A stretch of DNA of 64,000 bases from Globodera rostochiensis (lineage: Eukaryota; Nematoda; Chromadorea; Rhabditida; Heteroderidae), in NCBI GenBank assembly GCA_018350325.1, contig JAEVLN010000020.1, positions 1,333,796 through 1,397,795 on the forward strand, given 5' to 3'. Positions 1 to 11,366 of this stretch are shown piece after piece. Both the position numbers and the translations under genes were made by a program. The notes beneath the pieces were generated by a model. The model saw nothing but the letters and a program-made list of their open reading frames with translations, had not been told where the DNA came from and did not search any database. Numbering within the stretch: position 1 is the first letter of the stretch; the number at the start of each line of letters is the position of its first letter.

Positions 1-916
1 CCCTCCGTTGGGGTGGTCATTCGTCCATTTCCTTTGGTCGCGTCGTTTAGCAATTTTTTCCATCGGAGCAAAGAATTTTTCACAAAATATTCGTTCGTTT
101 AGGTGTTTTGCCTAATACATTAAGATTTAAATAATCTAAGAATGGCATTCCATTCCATTGAATTGCAAAGGCTTTATCATTCCTTTCTCTTACCGTCAAC
201 AAATTTTGATTTATTTACTTGTTCTTTCTCGCTCTTCTGTCTGATCAATTTTCTTCTCACTATTGGTTACTCTTTATCTCCTGATCATCTCCCCGTCTGA
301 TCTACATATACGTCTGGCCTGTCTTTCTCTCTCACAGTGTCTTCTGTTGCTCTCTCTGATCGCTCTGATCTATGCCGGCGGCACTCGGCGCCACTCCCCG
401 TCCGGTCAACCCGTAGATCCGAACTAGTCTCTCGAGTCCTCGCCTCCTGAGGCACGGACCCCATTTGGGCAGACTGGCTCGGCGTTTCGGGTGGATCGTG
501 CGGGAGTACCGACAGCGGATGGCCCACCGCAAACGACGACAACATTTCGACCATATTTATTCAAATTGCTACACTATTATTCCCCGAGGGGCACTATTAT
601 TCCCTAAAAATCAAAATGCCAACCCCAAAATATTTAATATTTACTAAAGTGTCAGATTGCCGACAAAGCTCTTTTCAAAAGAAAACAATTTTGGTCTGCC
701 GAATAAAATAATGATTAGGAAAAAGCAATTTTGATCTGTCGAGAATTTAGAAAATTTGGTTTTATTAAAGCGAAAAATGAAAAGCAATTTTGGGTTGCAT
801 TTATTGAGAATTTGATGGGCGGGAACCGATTCGTTCTAGCTAGCAAGAAAAGGTTCATTTTCTGCGTCTTTGTGGAAATCTTGGTAACTACGGCACACCA
901 ACGTATCTGCACCACC
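1..916. other. non-coding stretch upstream of let-7
   Basis: I see no supportable gene here. The open frames are short, lack recognisable domains and show no consistent splice structure. The stretch is T-rich at first, then moderately GC-rich around 370-540. It probably contains the promoter and 5' part of the let-7 primary transcript, but no specific element can be pointed to. Confidence 0.4.
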
Positions 917-1010
917 GGGTTCCGTCAAGCTGAGGTAGTAGGTTGTATAGTTCTGGAACGGTATCTGTTGGAGGAAACTAAGCAGCCTGCTCACTCGCCA
1001 GACGGAACCC
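917..1010 (+). ncRNA. let-7: let-7 microRNA precursor hairpin
   Basis: The mature let-7 sequence is present without mismatch at 931-952 (22 nt, seed GAGGTAG at 932-938). The 3' arm at about 976-997 pairs with it through AACTA, GCAGCCTGCTC and CTC blocks, with some G:U pairs and a small bulge, as expected for a let-7* strand. The stem continues outward: GGGTTCCGTC at 917-926 is perfectly complementary to GACGGAACCC at 1001-1010. The terminal loop is about 23 nt (953-975). let-7 is a conserved heterochronic microRNA that controls late larval transitions in nematodes by pairing to 3' UTRs of targets such as lin-41. The hairpin lies about 720 bp from the 3' end of the oppositely oriented aconitase gene, so it is transcribed from its own unit. 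Precursor ends are inferred from pairing, not from reads. Confidence 0.97.
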
Positions 1011-1727
1011 ATCGCGGACCCAGCGGCACGGCAATCTCCGATCCAAACATCGAGCGTCATCGCCTCTGATCAGCAGCAGTCTCTCTTCTCGGTCGCAGAA
1101 CATTAGGGGACCAAATTCAATTAAAAAAACATTCGAAATTTTAAACTGATAGGATAAAAGAATGGCACTTCGCGGACAAAAAATAAATTATAGTAAAGAA
1201 TTTGTCTCCACATTTAATGCCGATTGTTTTAGAAAAGTTTTTGAGTTTGATAGTAAGGCATTCCCGACACCGACTAAACAGCAGATCGAGCTTCGTTCCA
1301 TCTACACCTTCGTTTCTTCCGCCGATGACTTAGGGGCGCAGAGGAAAAGCCGCGTGTTCGAGGAAATAATAAACATTTTATACGCTGTATTTATGCGCGT
1401 TACATTACTGTATTATATATGTGTTGCACATCGCTTAAAACATCTGCTTTGATACTACGGTAGCCCGAATCACACTATATTATTTTTGTCAGAAACCAGG
1501 GTTGCGATGAGTGAATGTGTAGAGAAACCAAGCGAATACCAAAATGACCCGTAGAGTCGGGTTTATCAGGTGTACTTAACCACAATTTTGATCACCAAGG
1601 AAACTTTTTGAGTTCTCGGTTTCCATCATTGCAACCCGGTTTTGTTGAGCGGGATAAGAAGTCACCGATCACCATCCCAAAATGCAGACATCTCTCCCCC
1701 CATCCACAGAGCAAATAGCACTAATTA
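1011..1727. other. let-7 downstream region, no clear gene
   Basis: This stretch probably carries the 3' part of the let-7 primary transcript and the convergent aconitase 3' UTR. A 96-codon open frame (1162-1452, + strand, starting MALRGQKINY) is present. It has no domain I recognise and no splice context, and its last third is hydrophobic. I do not call it a gene. Confidence 0.35.
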
Positions 1728-4700
1728 TCATTTGTTGCTGGCCGCCTTCAACTGCTTCATACGGTTGAGTGCCGAACCGGCCTTGAACCACTCAATTTGA
1801 CCTTCGTTCAGCGTATGCTGCAGCTCAACTTCGTCCGCACTGCCATCTTTGTGCTGAAATTTTGATTTTAACTTTTTTATTCACAAGAATTTTTTGGTTA
1901 AATGTCTTTTTGAAATTGTTAACCACCTTCAAAACGCATTTGACCGGCTTCCCGGGCGCGAGTCCGCCAAGGCCGAGCAGCGACACACGGTCGTCCGGAC
2001 GCACTTTGTCGTAGTCGGAGGCGTTAGCGAATGTCAAAGGTAAAAGACCCTGCTTCTTCAGATTGGTTTCTGAAAAATTGAGTCCAAATACATTGTTTTT
2101 TTCTCTATTAATTAGGTGAGAAAACCAAAAATTCAAATCAGGCGCGTTCCCCATTATTTTTCAAATTTCACCGTGAATCCGTGCAAAGCTCTTGACGATA
2201 ATTGCAAGACCGCCCAAATGACGCGGCTCCAGCGCTGCGTGTTCACGGGAAGAGCCCTCGCCGTAGTTGTCGTCGCCGACCGCCACCCATTTCTGAGCCT
2301 TGGACTTGTAGAAGCGGGCCGTCTCGCTGACCGGCCCCCACTCGCCGTTCAGCTGATTGCGCACCTAAAAAAATGGAAAAATGGGGATTCAAATCTTGTA
2401 ATGCATTTTGCAATGTTGTTGTGTGTTTTATTTCATGCAATATTCATATGCCTTGTTCAGCTCATCATTCTCCGCATTTTTGGCAGTTAGAAACATATTG
2501 TTGGAGATGTTGTCCAAATGTCCTCGATATTTGAGCCACGGTCCGGCAGCGCTGATATGGTCGGTGGTGCACTTGCCTTTGACCTAAAAATAATAAAAAC
2601 CCAATCAAAAATTGTATTGTTGAAAATCTCATTTTCTTGTTTTGTACAAAAAACCGGACCATCTATATCAATAGGAATAAATCTTGAGCAATAAAAAATA
2701 GCTAATTTTGCACCCTTCCCGAACACCTTGATGAGGACGACCATATCTGTGAGGTCCTTGCCATCCCATGCGTCAAATGGATCCAATAGTTGAAGACGGT
2801 CGCTACTCGGGTCCACCACCACGTCGCCCTGGAAGCTGGCCGGCTGGTACAGATCCTCGCCCGGGTCGAATCCGTTGGCCGGAAGACATTCACCCTTTGG
2901 CTCATCCAGCTTGAACTTGGTGCCTGCGATGGAAATGTCGACATTTTTAACACTTTTTTTTTGACTTGGCACAAACGTGACCAAAATCTTTGTTTCAAAC
3001 CTTCCACCCCAGATTCCCCACCGACACATACCATCCGCGCCCGTCAAAGAATCCTTCCGGGGGTCAAAGTCCAGCGTGCCGGCCAGCGCCAATGCGATAG
3101 TCAACTCGGGCGAAGTGACAAACGCGTGTGTGGCCGGATTGGCGTCATTACGACCGGTGAAGTTGCGGTTGTAAGAGCTTTTTTGAAATAACGTGGGTAA
3201 TCAACGGTTTTGTTCAGAAAGTTAACCGAGAAAAAATTTAGTCTTATAATTAAGTATCACCAAAGCCTAGGAATAACAAATAATGCTTGCTCTCCCTACA
3301 CACTCAATACCTGACGATGGTGTTCTTTTCGCCCTTTTTCACGTCCCGCCGGTCCCATTGGCCAATGCATGGGCCACACGCGTTGGCCAAAACGACGCCT
3401 CCAATATTCTCAAAGTCTTTGATGAAGCCGTCCCGGGCAATGGTGGCACGCACTTGCTCACTGCCTGGCGTCACCGTGAAGATGGACTTCAGCTTCACAC
3501 CGTGCTTAGAGGCCTGCCAATTTAAAGAGAAAAAAAATTACCAATAAACTCAATCCATTTAATAAGTGCAAAATATGTTTTGCCTAACTTTTAATATCGT
3601 GTTCGGTCATTGCAAAATGTTTTTGTATTTGCATTTTTTAAAAAAGATTTGGTAGATTTTCGTAAAATGTGAATTTTTCGGTTTGCATATTTCCAACGCC
3701 TCATCCTCTAACCTGACGTGCAATGCTGGCCGCCCGTGACATGTCCTCGTAGGAGCTGTTGGTGCATGAGCCGATCAGGCCTACTTTCACATCGAGCGGC
3801 CACCCATTTTTTTTCGCATTATTCCCAAGTTTGTCGATGGGACTGGCTAAGTCTGGAGTGAACGGTCCGTTCACGTGAGGCACCAGCTCGTCCAAGTTGA
3901 TCTCGATAAGCTGAAAAGAGACAATTACGAAAAGTTGTATGGTTTATGATTTCAATAAACCTCCAATTAAGTTAGTCTCGACAAGAAAAAAACCCAAACC
4001 TTGTCGTACTCGCAACCCGGATCAGGCCGAAGCAGCTGCGCATGCTGCTTGGCTTGCTCTGCAATGTCAGCCCGGTTGGTAGCGCGCAGGTAGTCAGCCA
4101 TGGAGTCAGTAAACGGGAACACGGAGGTGGTAGCACCTATCTCGGCACCCATGTTCGTCACGGTGCCCATTCCGGTGCAGGCCATCGTCTCGACGCCCGG
4201 CCCGTGGTACTCGATCACCGCTCCGGTGCCGCCTTTGACTGTCAGAATATCAGCCACCTGCGATAGGAATTTTACAAAATCTAAATTTTCGAAAACAAAA
4301 AAAAACACCACCTTGAGAATGATGTCTTTGCTTGCCGTCCATCCAGAAAGTCGTCCGGTCAGTTTGACTCCAATAACGTTTGGACATTTGAGCTCCCACG
4401 GCAGGCCGGCCATCACATCGACTGCATCGGCACCGCCAACACCAATGCAAATGCCGCCCAATCCGCCTAATAGCGTAAAAAGGATTAAAACACAATTTAT
4501 TAAATGAATTCGGGCACCGATTTGCCTAAACCGGCTCTTAAAGATTGCGTTTGAATCTTTCGAAATCCTACAAAAAAATGACAATTTACAAGCATCACCA
4601 CCCACCCCCATTCGGCGTGTGCGAGTCCGTTCCGATCAGCAATAATCCGGGAAAGGCGTAATGTTCCAGGATGACCTGGTGGATGATCCCGGCACCAGGA

Positions 4701-5593
4701 TGCCAAAAACCAACCCCGTACTTATTGGAAGCTGAGCTGAGGAAGTTGTACACCTCCTTGTTGACCTCCTGACAACATTCGAGTTAACAAATTAGAAAAT
4801 TAATCAAACCAACCTTTGCCCTATAAAGGTCCTTATCACTGCCGACTTGCGCTTGAATCAGATGGTCACAATGAATGGTGGAAGGGACCTGAAATGAAAC
4901 AAATGTGTTTTGCAAAAATGATTAACTCCTTGGCCTTACTTAAAAAGTAAAATGGGCAAACGAACGTTAAGTGACGGTACCAATACAACGCGAATTTTTA
5001 GAATTTTTTTGCAGTTTTTAGCATTTATCTCTCACGACTATTGTAACTCTCTTTGTTATGGTTATAAAAATTTGTTTAGGCTTAAATGTGAAAACAAGCA
5101 AATTTCACAAGTCATCTGCAAACCTGAACCCTCGGGATACCGGACGAAATGAACTGGAGCATGGCCATTTGCGCGGTAGCGTCCTGCATCGCCACCCGAT
5201 CCGGACGCAAATTCAGGTAGGACACACCGCGCTCCAGTTTCTGGTTTTGCGGATCGTCTAAGTGCGAGTAGATAATCTTTTCCGCAAGTGTAAGCGGACG
5301 GTTCAGCCTGGAAAAGTGCGAGCGAGAAATGAACAACCAACAATTAACTCACTCTTCTCTCTTCAAGTCATTCCCCATTTTTTGAAAAAAACCCGTAAAA
5401 TATTCACTCAAAAGACAAGGAATGCCAACAAAGCAAACCTTTTACGAATGATCGCCAAGTTTGCCTCAAGTTTCTCGTACGGGAGTTGACTGTTCGGTTC
5501 ATAGCGACTCATTGGCACCGCCGTCGAACGTCGACAAATGGACGTGTGCAGACGACGTACAGCACATAGGTGATATTTTCCCAAAATTCCCAT
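1728..5593 (-). CDS. aco-2: mitochondrial aconitate hydratase
   Basis: TCA-cycle aconitase, isomerising citrate and isocitrate in the mitochondrial matrix. Fourteen exons (high to low): 5439-5593, 5124-5307, 4814-4888, 4606-4768, 4312-4466, 4000-4257, 3713-3910, 3311-3513, 3032-3177, 2727-2923, 2452-2583, 2172-2364, 1924-2069, 1728-1853. Together they give 2331 nt, 776 aa, against about 780 for the human enzyme. The start at 5593 opens an Arg-rich, Ser-containing presequence ([18 protein letters not shown]) typical of mitochondrial import. Visible signatures: [13 protein letters not shown], the iron-sulfur cysteines in [12 protein letters not shown] and [11 protein letters not shown], and the SREHA active-site segment in [18 protein letters not shown]. 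The intron after exon 11 has a GC donor (AAG|GCATAT, at 2450-2451); no in-frame GT donor is available there. Length and motifs indicate an intact, functional gene. Confidence 0.97.
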
Positions 5594-6631
5594 CGTAATT
5601 CCCAATTTCAATTCAAAAGCTAAAAATGATATTTTCTATAAACAGAATAATGCACATATCTTTGCCAGGTTTGTAGCAAGCCCAATGGTTTGGGGGGAGG
5701 GGGGGAGGGAATAGGTACATAAATAAAAGTAATTTTTTCAAGGAGACACCGGCTGATAGCAGTGGCGTATCCAGGGGGGGGGGGAATCAGGGGAATTCCC
5801 CCCCGGGCCCAGGTTTTACCGGTCCAGGGTGATTTTGGAAAAATCCGTGCTACCGGGTTTTGGACACGGTCTCACTGAGCTAGAAAACCCCGGCATTATT
5901 AGATCAGGGTTTTCCGAGGTAAAAATATAACCCTAAAGGTGTCACCGACGAGCAATGCAATATTTGGTGGTTCTTACTTGACCCGATTTAGTGACCGATC
6001 GCCAAATTTTTAAATATTGCAAGTTTATTTTGAATTTTGATTGCATTCTCAACAAGTATCACATTTGAAAATTTTTCGACGGCACTTACCGACACAAAGT
6101 TTTTAGCCGAACAAAGTTGCTCCAACTTTTTGCTTTTGCACATTTAACTATTTTCGGTTTCACTGGCCATAATCTTTCCAAACAAAACTTTATGCGAAAA
6201 TGATGACAATTAATTACAAACAAATTTGAAATGAATTGTACATCGGTGATGGTATGTGACCATAGGAGGCTAGCGCAGCCGGACATCCAAAAGCTTGAGG
6301 ACTTTGAATTGAATGATGGCATAGGAAGGACGTCAAACTCATCGTTGCTGCACTGCACAATCGCCATTATTGTTATTAACATCATCATCACCGCAATTGG
6401 AGGCGACCGGAGGGTCTTTGGTTAAAACGAAATTTAAAAAATGCAGATGTTTGAATTGTTCGATATTAGACGGTGTTTCAGTAATGATACAACTCGAATT
6501 TTATTATGGTCAGGTCCGAGATCTCAAGTTTCCAAATCAGACAAACATTTGTGTTTTAGCTTAAGAATATAATTTTAAAAGACCGACTACTCAGGACTTT
6601 CAAAACCCCGGGTTCTTTTAACTACCAATGA
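5594..6631. other. intergenic, repeat-like sequence
   Basis: This lies between the aconitase start and the cytohesin stop. Near 5760-5810 is a G-run/C-run foldback preceded by CAGTGGCGTATCCAGG, which resembles a hAT transposon terminus; no matching inverted end was found nearby. A - strand frame (6086 to about 6388) begins with several Met codons and a hydrophobic stretch (LITIMAIVQC) and could encode a small secreted peptide, but the support is weak. Confidence 0.35.
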
Positions 6632-8901
6632 CTAACCACCATCGTCAACTAGGCCCCGCTGATGCGTCGCCATCGACGATTTGGCCACCAATAAGCCGCC
6701 ACTGGCTATTCTTCTCCGTCGCTTCTCAAGCACATTCTGAATGTTCGATTATCATTGGTGCCGGTTTCTTTTTCTAATCAGAAATACAATAAAAAATTTC
6801 CCAAATTTTTACTTCAATATTTTGGTCCTTGTTGATGCTGCGTTGGATGGCGCTGATCCATGCATGCATCTCCTCTCTGCTCGGAGCGGAAATCTGAATA
6901 TAAAGGACGTCTAAATGAGGAGCTTTTTTTGCAACGATTCGCTATCCTGGATAATGAATTAACCGAAAAATTCAAATAAATCAAATTTTCAATACAGCAG
7001 TTTTGGGTCACTCCAACTCATATTTACACGATAAGTGCTGTGCTGGCCCTCCAACAGTCGTCCTTCCCCGTTTTGTTTGCACGCCTTGATCAAATCTGTG
7101 TTTGGCGAGTACAGCTCAAACGCGTGCGAACGTCGCCCGGTTTCAATTTCTTGTCCAAGTACCTCAAAAGTTTTGGCATTGATAAAAAAAAATACAGTCG
7201 AATTTCAGAAACCATAATTAAAAATCAATAAAAATTAATGCGTATAGATTTCATCAAGAAACTCCTTGAAAATGTTTAAGTTAAAAAAAGTCACCCGAAC
7301 GCGAATGCTCTCCAACGGAATGATCCCTTTGGGTTCTCGACTCTTAAAACATTGCGCAGCTTTCAATGAAAAGAAAAATGCTTTCAATTTACACTGGGAA
7401 ATTCAAAATAGTATAGGCAGCGGTTGGCGAGCACAAACCATCGACGATTCCAAGTTTTATAGCGGTTTCCTAACAATAAAATGCAAAATTACATCAATTT
7501 CATTTGGGTCACCCTGCTTCTGGAGCCATCCCTGCTTCTCGGCTTGTTGAAACAAGGCGGCCGAGCAATGGTCCCGCAAGTCGTCGTCCGGAAATTTGAA
7601 GGCCTCCGAACGGATTGAATTGTAAATGTCCTTAAACCAGAAAAAAATCTCGCTAGGGTCTGACTATTTCAAAAATTTAGATTTATGACCCGCATCAGTT
7701 TCAATTTTATTTATCATTTTTGCAAACCATTTAGCCCGAAAATAAGTTAATTATAGTATTAAAAAAACTCAAACCGTAATGAGCGCTCGCGACACATTCA
7801 TTGAGTCGGTGATAAGCGAAAAATTATCCAAAGTCATGCGTTCTTTGACGCTCGGATTGTGCAATGACGTGTTCAACATGATAATGGCATAGCACAGTGT
7901 ATAGCAAGTGTCTGGTAATAAGAAATTTGCATTATGTAACATTTACGGGAGCGATGCCCCCATTGGCTTGCCGGATTCCACAAAGTTTAAAATTACTTTT
8001 ATAACTTTTTATTTAGGTAATTGCAGACCGGGATGGTCAAACACTTCCGAATTCTGTGAGCAATAATGTCGCGCAAAACACTCCATGATGCGATCAATTT
8101 TTTGCGCTTCGCCCGGCAGTCGAAAACGCAGCAAAAAGTCACGCATTGCCTGCACCAACGGCAGAGAGCGCAGTGCTTGCAGGCATACAAAGTGCTGCAG
8201 CACCTCCAAATTCAGCTCGTCCTTCTCGCCGAGGAAGTCACCGATAGCGGACTAAAAGTGAAGCGCGTTGGGTATCAGAACTAACGAATAGTAAGCTTTA
8301 GGCGTTTTGATTTCGTTTATCAAATTTTGTTTCGTTTTGGAGTAAAAAATCACATGCTTCGTTTGCGCCGGACCAAGCTGGACGAAATACGTATAACCAA
8401 GGGCGGGATTCTCGAAATATTACTAAATCAAACAGACTTTTTTGATGCCGTCGCTAAGCAAGAAGAATTTGGCAATGTCTTCGGCCGACGCGCTGACCAA
8501 CCCGGTCTCAACCAAGTGCTTCAGACCCTTGCGATAATTTTCATTGAATTTCTTCTTGGCCACTGCCTGCGACTTGCTCCTACCCCAATAAATACGATTA
8601 TTAATAACTAAAGATGAGCCAACCTATCAGGAACTCTAGTAATTGATTCAATTCTCTCGTTTGTCTTTGCCAGTTCGTCTTGCAAATGCTGAAAAGAAAT
8701 GCTTTTATTAAAATTTCTCAAAAACCTGGATTTCATCAATAAAATTTCTCAAAAACCTGGATTTCATCAAGTAGCTGCATTTTACGTGCTCTGTCATTTA
8801 AAAAACATGACTTATGAAGAAAAACAATTGAAAAACCTGATTTGAGACAATTGTTCGTATTCATCAGGTGTTAAATCTGCTAGGGAAAATGAAGAAGCCA
8901 T
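6632..8901 (-). CDS. grp-1: cytohesin-family ARF guanine-nucleotide exchange factor
   Basis: Activates ARF GTPases by GDP/GTP exchange at phosphoinositide-rich membranes. Twelve exons: 8837-8901, 8757-8790, 8624-8688, 8438-8579, 8029-8251, 7775-7911, 7513-7630, 7393-7469, 7295-7342, 7028-7162, 6813-6893, 6632-6736, giving 409 aa (cytohesins are about 400). Order: N-terminal coiled coil (residues 1-60), Sec7 domain (about 65-255) with [18 protein letters not shown] and [12 protein letters not shown], then a PH domain (about 260-375) with [28 protein letters not shown] and HAFELYSP, and a basic C-terminal tail (EKRRRR). The FLGEKDELN segment carries the catalytic glutamate region. The glycine loop of the PH domain reads QGNRYKTW, shorter than the vertebrate GG/GGG forms. 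A 31-bp tandem duplication covers the exon 2 donor. The gene lies 189 bp downstream of the F-box gene on the same strand. Confidence 0.95.
8710..8770 (-). repeat. 31-bp tandem duplication over a splice donor
   Basis: Two copies, period 31 bp (8710-8740 and 8741-8770), each contain the end of cytohesin exon 2 (coding DEIQ) and its donor CAG|GTTTTTGAG. On the - strand the first copy is the one that keeps the frame. Splicing at the second copy would read through an in-frame TGA. Confidence 0.85.
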
Positions 8902-9090
8902 TGGACCTAGTAAGCAAACGACAGTGATGGTTGAACCAATCAGCGATATGTGAAACATCTAAAAACTTGGTCATCAAATGAAAAACATAGGCTCTTCACA
9001 CATTCATACGTCAACAACAGAAGCCAACAATTATTGTGGCATTTAATCGATTTTTCCGTTTAAATTCTCCATCAAATTCTCTTCGCCCAT

Positions 9091-10470
9091 TCACTCGTTG
9101 AGCTCATTCGGACCTTCGTTTGCCGCATCCATCCTGAAATAATCATAATTTTCCCTTGAGGATTGAAAATGATCAAGTTTTTTCCCGGCGGCGCCTAAAC
9201 GCATTAATTCTCAACTCAAAATTTCGTGGTGGCGCCCTAAAGTAAAGCAGAATTCTCAATTCCTTAACAAACAAAAAAAGGAAAATGCACCTCCCCCCAA
9301 AACACTTACCCATCGCCGATGTCGGTAATAACGATGCAATTCGATTGACGACCCATTTCCCACTCAATTGCCTCCTTCTCCCACTTGGCCCATTTGTCCT
9401 CTTCTCGCTCAATTGGACAACGCACCAACAGCCATTTGTTGTTAAGGCGTCGAAATGACAATTGCTCCCGCGTCCAATTGTTCTTCAGCTCAAATGGCAC
9501 AAAGCGACGACCGTCCTTCCAAATCTTGATGATGAAATTGGCCGACTCAGAAGCATCGGCAAATGACTAAATCGAAGGGAATAATTACCAACAAATTGAT
9601 TATAAAATGAAATTACCTCTATGAGTTCGTCTATTCCACCCAAATATAAATCACAATGAAACATCTTTGGAAGACCATCCCCGCAGGGGGTGAGCAACCA
9701 TTTGGCCAAGGCTTGTCGAGAAGAAGCAGCGGCGTCGTCTTCGGCCGGAAATTCGGGGAAAAGTCCCAATGAATAGATCGATTGGAGCGTTGCGCAATTG
9801 CGAAGAATCGCCGGAGAGAATTGTCGCAAACGGCCGAGAACGGAAGGGTCCAGACGAAGTCCGCGAATGTTGTCAGCGACCAAAGGCCAAATCTCTTGCC
9901 GAATAATTTCCCAACTGCGGCTTTGATCACAGTTATCAATCCAAACATTTGCGCCGGAAGAGTTGGAAAGTGGGCGAATGCGTTGAAGAAATTCGATGAC
10001 GGTTTGGTCGACGTAACTGAAATTCCATGAACATTTAAAATTTGTAATTTAAAGAGGAAAACGACCTGATTACAATGCTTTTGAATCCAATCACTTTGTC
10101 TGGAAGCGATCCTTGAGAAATTGGCAGCCCTTCCCCAGAGCGGGCGTTGACGATTTCTGCGCCATTTTCGTCAGTTGCGCGGCGAATTTCCATCGAGCCC
10201 AACAACCATTTCCCCGACTTGAAATGGACGTCCACCAAAGTGTTGAATCGATAATTGGTCAGCGCTATCTTCAGTCCGACATCAAAAGGGCAAAGAAAAC
10301 CAAAGATTTTGAGCAAAACGTCGGCACAAATAAAACTGAAAATTTGGGATTTATTGCGTTGATTTGATTCATTAATAGGGCTGGAATATAGGCACTAAAG
10401 GTCCAAGGAAATAAACTCACATTTTCTTCATTTGCTGTTGCTGCTCTTCGTCGCTTTTGTAGTCCGACAT
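9091..10470 (-). CDS. F-box-like protein of an expanded nematode family
   Basis: Five exons: 10421-10470, 10066-10335, 9617-10016, 9310-9566, 9091-9133, giving 339 aa. After a short acidic/Gln-rich start (MSDYKSDEEQQQQMKK) comes an F-box-like helical segment (about residues 16-60: ICADVLLKIFGFLCPFDVGL). F-box proteins are substrate adaptors of SCF ubiquitin ligases and would bind Skp1. The rest has a family pattern I associate with multi-copy cyst-nematode proteins: LPDKVIGFKSI, FSPAILRNCATLQSIYSLGL, FPEFPAEDD, KWLLTPCGDGLPKM and NKWLLVRCPIERE. No signal peptide or membrane span is seen. The stop lies 189 bp before the cytohesin start on the same strand. Family membership is from memory of such sequences; the substrate is unknown. 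Confidence 0.85.
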
Positions 10471-11366
10471 TTTTAGAATTATTTCTAGCGTTCCTACAAA
10501 GCAATTAATTCTAAAATCATGCAATTTTAGATTAAATAGGAGTTTATGCTAGAGAAATTACAAAAGGATTCCAAAGGCTCGGCAAAATAATCGGTAAAAT
10601 GTTGTTTTGTGATGTGTCGGAGAACAATGCACCTATGCCAAATCTTGCAAAAAACGAGTTGGGGTCAACTGCGTCCCGCCAACTGCGTCCCGTGCCAACT
10701 GCGTCCCCCGACCAAAAAGATAACTCCGTCACAAAAATAAAAATTTTCACAAAATCTTTTCGTTTTGCCTATCTTAAACTTAAAATTTTAAATAACACCA
10801 AAGCCGGATGGCATAACTAGGGAAAAGTTATAAACTTACCGTGGGCACTGAACTGGCCCCTCTATCAAATGTCCGTTTTTTGCAAGACTTGGCATAGGTG
10901 GCCTAGTTGTGAGCGCCCAATTAATTGGACCCGCGCCCAGTTGAACGACTCCCTTTGGAGATCCAATTATTTGTCGGTCCGGAGATTCCTCGACCGGTCC
11001 CGGTCGGGCACCTGGTCCCGACCTACTTACTCTAATTTAATTTGCCACTTCACATTCATTCTCCTTCCTCCCCCCCCCCCCCCCCCCCCCACAATCCTCT
11101 CTATGTGCTTAGGTATGCATGTTTTTGTTCACACCTATTCCTTTTTATTTTTTCCTTAAATTCAACGCAATTTAGGTAACTATTTAATAGGATAATCGGT
11201 AATAGTAAGTTTGTACCCCCTATTATCAGTTGTATTTTAACTATTCAATTGCTTTGGGTTAGGGTTGGGTTTATGTTTAAATAAAATAATTTTCTATCTG
11301 TACCTACTCCTTCCCAGCATCCCAACCCAGTCACACAGCCCGCTTCCTATGTCTGTGTCCCCCCAG
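10471..11366. other. intergenic with short repeats and a poly-C run
   Basis: No gene seen. At about 10665-10708 a CAACTGCGTCCC motif occurs three times in tandem with 13-16 bp spacing. A 20-bp poly-C run lies at about 11071-11090. The stretch ends at the target duplication of the transposon that follows. Confidence 0.5.
11359..11366. repeat. left target-site duplication (CCCCCCAG)
   Basis: CCCCCCAG directly precedes the left terminal inverted repeat of the element at 11367-12210 and is repeated exactly at 12211-12218. An 8-bp duplication is diagnostic of hAT-superfamily insertion. Confidence 0.9.

Noticed and set aside
5760..5810. Possible hAT terminus CAGTGGCGTATCCAGG
   Set aside because: No inverted partner or target duplication could be found in the window, so an element cannot be delimited.
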